DNA from: Clostridiales bacterium
GTDB taxonomy: Bacteria; Bacillota; Clostridia; Oscillospirales; Oscillospiraceae
Assembly: GCA_021201635.1 (NCBI GenBank)
Contig: JAJQEM010000126.1
Location: 1-33,190, forward strand
DNA length: 33,190 nucleotides
Direction of reading: 5' to 3'
Position numbers and translations under genes: made by a program. The notes below the pieces were generated by a model that made no database searches, was not told where the DNA came from, and saw nothing but the letters and a program-made list of their open reading frames with translations. This document shows positions 27,670-33,190 of the stretch, piece after piece. The stretch's first letter is position 1; the number at the start of each line of letters is the position of its first letter.

Positions 27670-30600
27670 CTCCTTCCGTTGAACCAGTTACGGATGGTGT
27701 CGAACAGGGTGCTGAAGAAGGACTGCTGGCTGCTGCCCTCGGTCTCCTCCTGCTCCTCCTCGGTGTCCTCCGTGGGATTGTCGATGACCACGTCGTCCTC
27801 GTCCAGGTCCTCGTAGGTGTCCCCGGTGTCGGCGTCGGTGTCGGTCTCAGTGTCGGTATCAGTCTCGGTGTCCACAACGCTGTCCTCGTCCACGCCGGTT
27901 CCGGTGTAGGCCACGGACTGCAGACTGTCGAAGCTGGCGGCGTAGACCATAATCTCGTTCACCTCGTCCGCACTCAGCAGGGCAATACCTTCAACATCAT
28001 ACACATCCTCACTTGTATCCACCGCCACAGCGCTGGTGACACGGAGCTTGGTGATGGACAGGAGGTTATTTCCGGTGTTCTTCACCATGATATAGCCGTC
28101 GCTGGTGGGGGTAATCTCATAGTAGAGGTCGGTGGTGTGTTTGATGTCCAGGTTGCTGGTGTTGCTACCGTTGGTCACGGTAGCCTCGGTGCCGCTGCCA
28201 TCAAGAGACTTAAGGCCCAGGTAGAAGTGAGCTTCAACGCTGCTATCCAGGTAAGCCTCATTTACCTTGAAGGCGATGGACTGGTTGGCTGCCAGATAGA
28301 CCTCGTTCTTGGGGCCAAGGTCTTCATAGGTGCCAACACTAATTACCGTACCCTCCCCATCATAGATGGTAACGACCTTCGACGTGCTGTTTTCCGTCTC
28401 GGTGTTGCTGCCTTCTTCAGCGTACACGTTGTCGTCGATGAAGACCACGCCGCCGCCTTCTTCGGTGAGTTCACCGTCGGCGGTGAAGCTCTCAGCGGTG
28501 ATCAGCAGGTCCCGGACCTCGGTGAACACGGCGTTCAGCTCGTTGTCGGCCTCGTAGGCGACATAGGCGTCGCCGTCGTCCTCGGTCACAGTGCCCAGGG
28601 GGTTGTAGACCCGGATGCCGTCCAGGTAGTAGGTGTAGCGTCCCTCTGCCGCCGTGGTGACGGTGATGGTCACGGTATAGGTGCCGTATTCCAATTCATC
28701 AAAGGACAGGGTCGGAACCTGGTAATAGGTGCCGCTCACAGACAGGGTGTCAACAATCAGCATCTTGGATACCGATGTACCGTCCACTGTGCCGGTCAGG
28801 GTCGCAAGCACAGTGCCGGTCTTATTACTGGTGCGGCTGTAGATGTCAACGCCGGTGCCGGTGAAGGTGAAGCTGGCCTTTGCGACATTGTTGTTGCTTG
28901 CCTCTGCATAATGGGAGTTGCCGTCGCTGTCGGTGGTGTCGTCGGCCAGCTGGATCTCCCAGCCGTAGGTATCGCCGTTGGCGGTCTCGGTGTTAGTATC
29001 GCCGCTGTCGTCGTTGGCGCTCGAATCCCAAGTGCCCGTGTAGACGATGCCCACAATGCCGCTGGACGAGTCGCCATATGTGGAATCTGTCGCATCGATG
29101 AAGGTATCCTCATAATACACGTTGTTGGCGGGGATGACGCTGACCTCGCTCCAGAGGTTGGCGGTGCCGTCAGTGCGGGCGGCGGTGTTGGTGGTATAGG
29201 TCATGACCGTCTCGTCGTCGGTCTGGCCGAACACATAGAAGCTGTCGTAGCCCTTCCACTGCATGGTGGTGGGGGTGTAGGTCAGGGCACCGGCGGCCAG
29301 TATCGACTTGCCGTAGCTCTGGGTCAGGGTCGTGGTTTCGCTGGCAGAAACCTTCTGATAGCTGCTGACGATATTGGTGATGCTGGTCTGGTCAAGTTTC
29401 TCCAGGCTGGCGGTCTTGGCGTAGTCCAGGACGTAGAGCTTTTTGGTGATGATGGTCTCGGGCTGGTCAAAGGCGGCGGTGGGGTCGGTGGCCTCGCTGT
29501 CGGCGTAGATGCCGGAGGCGGCGTCGTTGGTGTAGACTGCCTCGCCGGTGGTCACGCTCTCGGTGGGCAGGACGCCGGTGATGGTGACGCAGAGCATCTC
29601 GCCCTCGTGGCCGCTGGAGATGTAGTTGGTCGTATAGTCAAAGCCGGTGACGGAGACGGTGTTGTTTTCAACGTCCTTGGTGACGGTGCAGCTCGCAGAT
29701 GTATTTGTTGCAGTCGTGCCAAATGTGACGTTGCCGTCGTCGCCCACTGAGCCGGAATAGGTTGCAACTGTGACCTCGGAATCACTTGTCAGGGTGAAGC
29801 CGTCGGCCATGATGTCCTTTAGCACGGAGTTGGCGTCAAGGGTGGTGGAGGTGGAGGAGGTGGTGGCGTCGCTAGTGATTGTTGAGAATACGTTGTTCAG
29901 CTCATCCGCATCGGAAGCGGTCATGTAATACTTGGTAGCAGCCTGCGTTCCACCACTGCTCATTGATGTGGCGCTGGGATAGTTGGAGGACAGGTAGTTC
30001 ATGAAGTTAGTGACGTTGGTGCTTTGTGACGTCGTATACAGACCGACGGTATACACGGTTGCGCTGTAGTCCGTCTTCGCCGTATAGGCCGCACTGATGG
30101 CGGAGCCCGCTTCTGTGGTGTCGAAGCTGCTGCTGTTCTGGCCAGGCTGACCATCGGTGAACACGACCACGATGCGCTTACGGGTCGCAGGGTTGCCATT
30201 ATCGTCCGTGTAGGTGTTGCTGTTGTTGGCAAACACCTGATTTGCCATCGACATACCGTAAGAAGTCCGGGTCGCACCGCTGGCGGCAAAGTTGTTGATT
30301 GCCGCAGTGATGGAGGAAGCAACGCTGCCGTTGTCGTTGACGGAAACCAGAGCGCTTGTATAATCGCTGGTCTGCAACGAACCATAGTTCGTCAAATTGC
30401 CACTTGTTCCAAGAAACAGGCCCGTATTGACCCAGCTGGAGCTGCTGCTGCCGGAGCTAATGCTATATTTTGAACTACTACCACTTGATCCATCACTGCT
30501 ATTGGACGCAAATCCCACGATGGCGATACGGTGGTCAACGCCATAGGTTTCTGCGTTTTTCTGTATTGTGCTCACAAAGCTGGTGACGGCAGTTTTCAAC

Positions 30601-31199
30601 GCAGCCAGCTTGGTGGTAGAACCGCTCGTGGCAGTGTACAGAACGCCTGTCCAGATGACGGTGGAATTGCTGGACACATCCTCTGGCTGAGTTGTGGTGG
30701 TGCCGGTGCCGCTGAGATAATGGTAAGTACCGTTGCTATCTTTATATCTCAGGTAGTACTCAGGGTCACCATATAACCACGACCAACTGTTTCCGTTACC
30801 ACGGGAGACCTCATAATAGTTGCCGTCCTCAGCCAGATAATAATAGGTATTACTGCCATAGCTGCTATAGGTGTACTCATTGCTCTCCAGTGCAGTATAG
30901 CTCGTGCTGCTGATGGTATCCACCATAGACCCGGACTGGTCGATGACCAGAACGATGTCCAACGGAGCGCTGGTGGTGGTCGTCGTCGTGGTGGTGGTGC
31001 CGGTGGCATAGGCCGTCAGGTCGATGGTGTAGGTGCCGTCGTCCTCCAGGGTGGCGGTCTTGGTCAGTTCGATGCCGCTAGTGGTGGTGTCGCCGGTGTC
31101 ATCCGCAAAGGCCGCCACGGGCAGCATGGTCAGGAGCATGGCCAGAGACAGGACCCATGTCAGAATCCGCCCTGGTATCTTTTTCTTCATCTTTTTCAT
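27666..31199 (-). CDS. large secreted von Willebrand factor A (VWA) domain surface protein
   Basis: Signal peptide MKKMKKKIPGRILTWVLSLAMLLTMLPVAAFA; MIDAS motif LDIVLVIDQSGSM; acidic repeat tail TDTETDTDTETDTDADTGD; RBS AAGGAGG (start 31199 or 31190). Confidence 0.88.
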   Translation of the reverse strand: MKKMKKKIPGRILTWVLSLAMLLTMLPVAAFADDTGDTTTSGIELTKTATLEDDGTYTIDLTAYATGTTTTTTTTTSAPLDIVLVIDQSGSMVDTISSTSYTALESNEYTYSSYGSNTYYYLAEDGNYYEVSRGNGNSWSWLYGDPEYYLRYKDSNGTYHYLSGTGTTTTQPEDVSSNSTVIWTGVLYTATSGSTTKLAALKTAVTSFVSTIQKNAETYGVDHRIAIVGFASNSSDGSSGSSSKYSISSGSSSSSWVNTGLFLGTSGNLTNYGSLQTSDYTSALVSVNDNGSVASSITAAINNFAASGATRTSYGMSMANQVFANNSNTYTDDNGNPATRKRIVVVFTDGQPGQNSSSFDTTEAGSAISAAYTAKTDYSATVYTVGLYTTSQSTNVTNFMNYLSSNYPSATSMSSGGTQAATKYYMTASDADELNNVFSTITSDATTSSTSTTLDANSVLKDIMADGFTLTSDSEVTVATYSGSVGDDGNVTFGTTATNTSASCTVTKDVENNTVSVTGFDYTTNYISSGHEGEMLCVTITGVLPTESVTTGEAVYTNDAASGIYADSEATDPTAAFDQPETIITKKLYVLDYAKTASLEKLDQTSITNIVSSYQKVSASETTTLTQSYGKSILAAGALTYTPTTMQWKGYDSFYVFGQTDDETVMTYTTNTAARTDGTANLWSEVSVIPANNVYYEDTFIDATDSTYGDSSSGIVGIVYTGTWDSSANDDSGDTNTETANGDTYGWEIQLADDTTDSDGNSHYAEASNNNVAKASFTFTGTGVDIYSRTSNKTGTVLATLTGTVDGTSVSKMLIVDTLSVSGTYYQVPTLSFDELEYGTYTVTITVTTAAEGRYTYYLDGIRVYNPLGTVTEDDGDAYVAYEADNELNAVFTEVRDLLITAESFTADGELTEEGGGVVFIDDNVYAEEGSNTETENSTSKVVTIYDGEGTVISVGTYEDLGPKNEVYLAANQSIAFKVNEAYLDSSVEAHFYLGLKSLDGSGTEATVTNGSNTSNLDIKHTTDLYYEITPTSDGYIMVKNTGNNLLSITKLRVTSAVAVDTSEDVYDVEGIALLSADEVNEIMVYAASFDSLQSVAYTGTGVDEDSVVDTETDTDTETDTDADTGDTYEDLDEDDVVIDNPTEDTEEEQEETEGSSQQSFFSTLFDTIRNWFNGRR

Positions 31200-31263
31200 T
31201 CCTCCTTAGGTTGGGCCGGTATGATCGTCTATGTGAAATTGCGAAAGGCAATGGATCGCCGAA

Positions 31264-31551
31264 TCAGCACAGGAGCACTGCGCTGTGGGCCTGGGCCGCC
31301 TCCAGAAAGTCGGTCACGTCCCGGAGGCTCTGCTCCTCCGTCAGGTCATACTCTGCGGCGAACCGCTGGCACAGCTCCCCCAGGGAGCGCTCCTGCTCCA
31401 GCAGCGACCAGAGGAAAGCGCCGGTGCGGTTCATGGTGCCCATCCCCTGAAATTGTTTGCTTGCCTTGCCAGTAGGAACAATAACGCTCTCACCGACAAT
31501 TTCCCGAAAGATGTAATCGGGATTTCTGCGGAACCGGGATGATGTGTCCAT
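31264..31551 (-). CDS. PqqD-family (RiPP recognition element-like) protein
   Basis: FRRNPDYIFREIVGESVIVPTGKASKQFQGMGTMNRTGAFLWSLLEQERSLGELCQRFAAEYDLTEEQSLRDVTDFLEAAQAH matches PqqD pattern (N-term beta strands, then wHTH). Confidence 0.85.
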   Translation of the reverse strand: MDTSSRFRRNPDYIFREIVGESVIVPTGKASKQFQGMGTMNRTGAFLWSLLEQERSLGELCQRFAAEYDLTEEQSLRDVTDFLEAAQAHSAVLLC

Positions 31552-31710
31552 TTTATCGCCTCACTTTCCCGGTTCTGCTTCTCTGACCCGTTTCTCTTTT
31601 AAGTGTTTATTAAAAGGGCAAAACGCCAAAATCCCCTGAAATGCAAGGACAATTCCGACGTTTTGCGCTTTACTTTGACCACGAACCCCGACCACGAAAG
31701 GCTGGCTCGG

Positions 31711-32856
31711 TCAGCTTGTTGATCTGGTCTTTTTTAACGCCATAGATGGATGCACATAACGCTGCATGGTGACGGAGACGTTGGCGTGCCCCATCATTTC
31801 ACTGAGGGATTTGACATCGACCCCCTTTTCTATACAGCGGGTCGCAAACGTATGCCTGAGAATATGAAAATTATAATCAGGCAACCCAGCTCTGCGAAGC
31901 AGTCTTTTATACTTATCGAGGCAGACTCTTGGCTCCATCAATTTTTCGGTCCCGGTAACGATAAAGGCGTTGTCTTTCCCGCTCCGTGCGGAAAAGTAAT
32001 CCGCCAGGTCGTCCACGAGCGGGACGGTACGCAGGGAAGAGAGTGTTTTCGGTTTGTCGATCAGGATCTTCGTTCGTGCGGCGCTCTCCCCGTTCATATC
32101 ATAAATGCGCATCACTGTTTTATTGACCGTCACTGTGCCGGACGTGAAATGAAAATCGCCCCATTGCAGGGCGCAGACTTCGCCGATCCGCAGACCGGCA
32201 TACAGGGCAATCAAAATGCCAAGGGTGAATGGTGCCTCATGTTCCAGGACGTAGTTCACCAGCGCTTCCTGTTCTTCTCGAGACAGCACATGGATTCTGG
32301 GCCGAATATATGACATTGCCGGGCACTGCGGAACCGCAGGTATGACCCCATGAGACCGGGCATACTTTAGAATTTGTGTTAAAATCACCTTGATGTCCGC
32401 CACGCTGTTTGCAGATAAGGGAGCGCTCGCCGCCAATCTCCCTGACTGCCGCTTATCTGTCAGAAATGTTTCCAACATGGCGGAGTCAATTTCGCATACC
32501 GGGACCGTGCCAAGCGTTGGCAGCAAATGCTTTTCGACTTGATTGGCATAATGTATATATGTGGATTCCTTTACTAACGGCTGTTTTGCCGCAAGCCAGC
32601 TTGCGGCGACCTCTGAAAATAATACGTCATGATTCTCTCTATTTTCCCCTGTCGGCAATTGCCGCTGACCAGGCGTTGCCTGATCCGGGACGGTTTGCCC
32701 CCTTAAAAACGCTTCTCTGCGCTGTTTGGCCTCCCGGTAGCTCCTGCCGTAAATACACTTGTAGTGTTTCGCACCACTCTCTGGAGAAATAACGAGTGTC
32801 CTCGCCTCCCATCGCCCGTCCGTCCGCTGGCGAATATTTTCTCCATGTCGTCCCAT
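31711..32856 (-). CDS. tyrosine recombinase (phage/ICE-type integrase)
   Basis: N-term arm-binding-like MGRHGENIRQRTDGRWEARTLV; SAM-like core; catalytic ALYAGLRIGEVCALQWGD, HILRHTFATRCIEKGVDVKSLSEMMGHANVSVTMQRYVHPS; ATG at 32856. Confidence 0.93.
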   Translation of the reverse strand: MGRHGENIRQRTDGRWEARTLVISPESGAKHYKCIYGRSYREAKQRREAFLRGQTVPDQATPGQRQLPTGENRENHDVLFSEVAASWLAAKQPLVKESTYIHYANQVEKHLLPTLGTVPVCEIDSAMLETFLTDKRQSGRLAASAPLSANSVADIKVILTQILKYARSHGVIPAVPQCPAMSYIRPRIHVLSREEQEALVNYVLEHEAPFTLGILIALYAGLRIGEVCALQWGDFHFTSGTVTVNKTVMRIYDMNGESAARTKILIDKPKTLSSLRTVPLVDDLADYFSARSGKDNAFIVTGTEKLMEPRVCLDKYKRLLRRAGLPDYNFHILRHTFATRCIEKGVDVKSLSEMMGHANVSVTMQRYVHPSMALKKTRSTS

Positions 32857-33009
32857 AATGCAAGCCTCACTTTCTGATTTTTCAAAGCGCAGTCCTTGAC
32901 CACGAATGTGGCCATCAACCCGTCCCATTCAGCCGACCCTGCGCATCAAAGATCGCCGGAAACCCGCCCTTTTATCGTCATTCCCCCGAAAGCGAAAACC
33001 TTCGCGTTG

Positions 33010-33039
33010 CAAATTTAGTCAAAATTTCCTCTAAATTTG
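33010..33039. repeat. inverted repeat CAAATTTAG-12-CTAAATTTG (operator-like)
   Basis: Perfect 9-bp arms just upstream of a rightward promoter. Confidence 0.6.
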
Positions 33040-33052
33040 GCGGTTACGATAG

Positions 33053-33081
33053 TTGACATACCGGGATAAAGGGGTTAAAAT
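33053..33081 (+). promoter_or_regulatory. putative sigma-A promoter facing the right edge (TTGACA-17-TAAAAT)
   Basis: -35 33053-33058, -10 33076-33081. Confidence 0.6.
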
Positions 33082-33190
33082 AAATACCAAAGATTGGCGT
33101 GACCTGCCAGAGGGCGGCTTTCCGCCCCGGCAAGCTGTCGGTCAGGTCGATGGAACCTTCTGCTCTTGTATGACCACTCCTTTAATAAAC

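Noticed and set aside
27540-29750. 736-aa plus-strand ORF opposite the VWA gene
   Set aside because: Antisense mirror of Thr/Asp/Ser-rich VWA frame; repetitive V/G/A composition
30960-31010. Trinucleotide repeat (gtggtggtcgtcgtcgtggtggtggtg) as a possible phase-variation tract
   Set aside because: Encodes a poly-Thr linker in frame; imperfect repeat and multiples of three would not switch the frame
1-33190. CRISPR arrays and tRNA/rRNA genes
   Set aside because: No regularly spaced direct repeats and no recognisable tRNA or rRNA sequences were found by eye

Overview
33.2 kb window of high-GC Firmicutes-type (Clostridia/Oscillospiraceae-like, inferred) chromosome. Housekeeping genes: fabF, pgi, a P-type Ca2+/cation ATPase, metG, ROK-family glucokinase, a VanW-domain protein, a DUF2461 protein, an ECF transporter S component, and a complete trpEGDCFBA operon behind a T-box leader with a likely UGG (Trp) specifier. 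Accessory content: (i) an orphan LytTR response regulator with an apparent -1 frame disruption; (ii) a DUF2442-like/HTH fusion protein; (iii) a compact holin + tail/baseplate cassette with no visible capsid, terminase or lysin genes; (iv) the most interesting locus, an apparent operon at ~24.3-31.6 kb (minus strand): PqqD-like RRE protein, 1177-aa secreted VWA protein, 93-aa Cys-containing small protein (translationally coupled, candidate modified peptide), HprK-like kinase (interrupted by an in-frame TGA), radical SAM/SPASM enzyme, acidic membrane-anchored protein. It looks like an undescribed RiPP-like or surface-protein modification system; (v) a tyrosine recombinase at the right edge, flanked by short repeats, with a palindrome, promoter and structured segment beyond it. 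All calls are from reading the sequence and motifs; no database searches were run.
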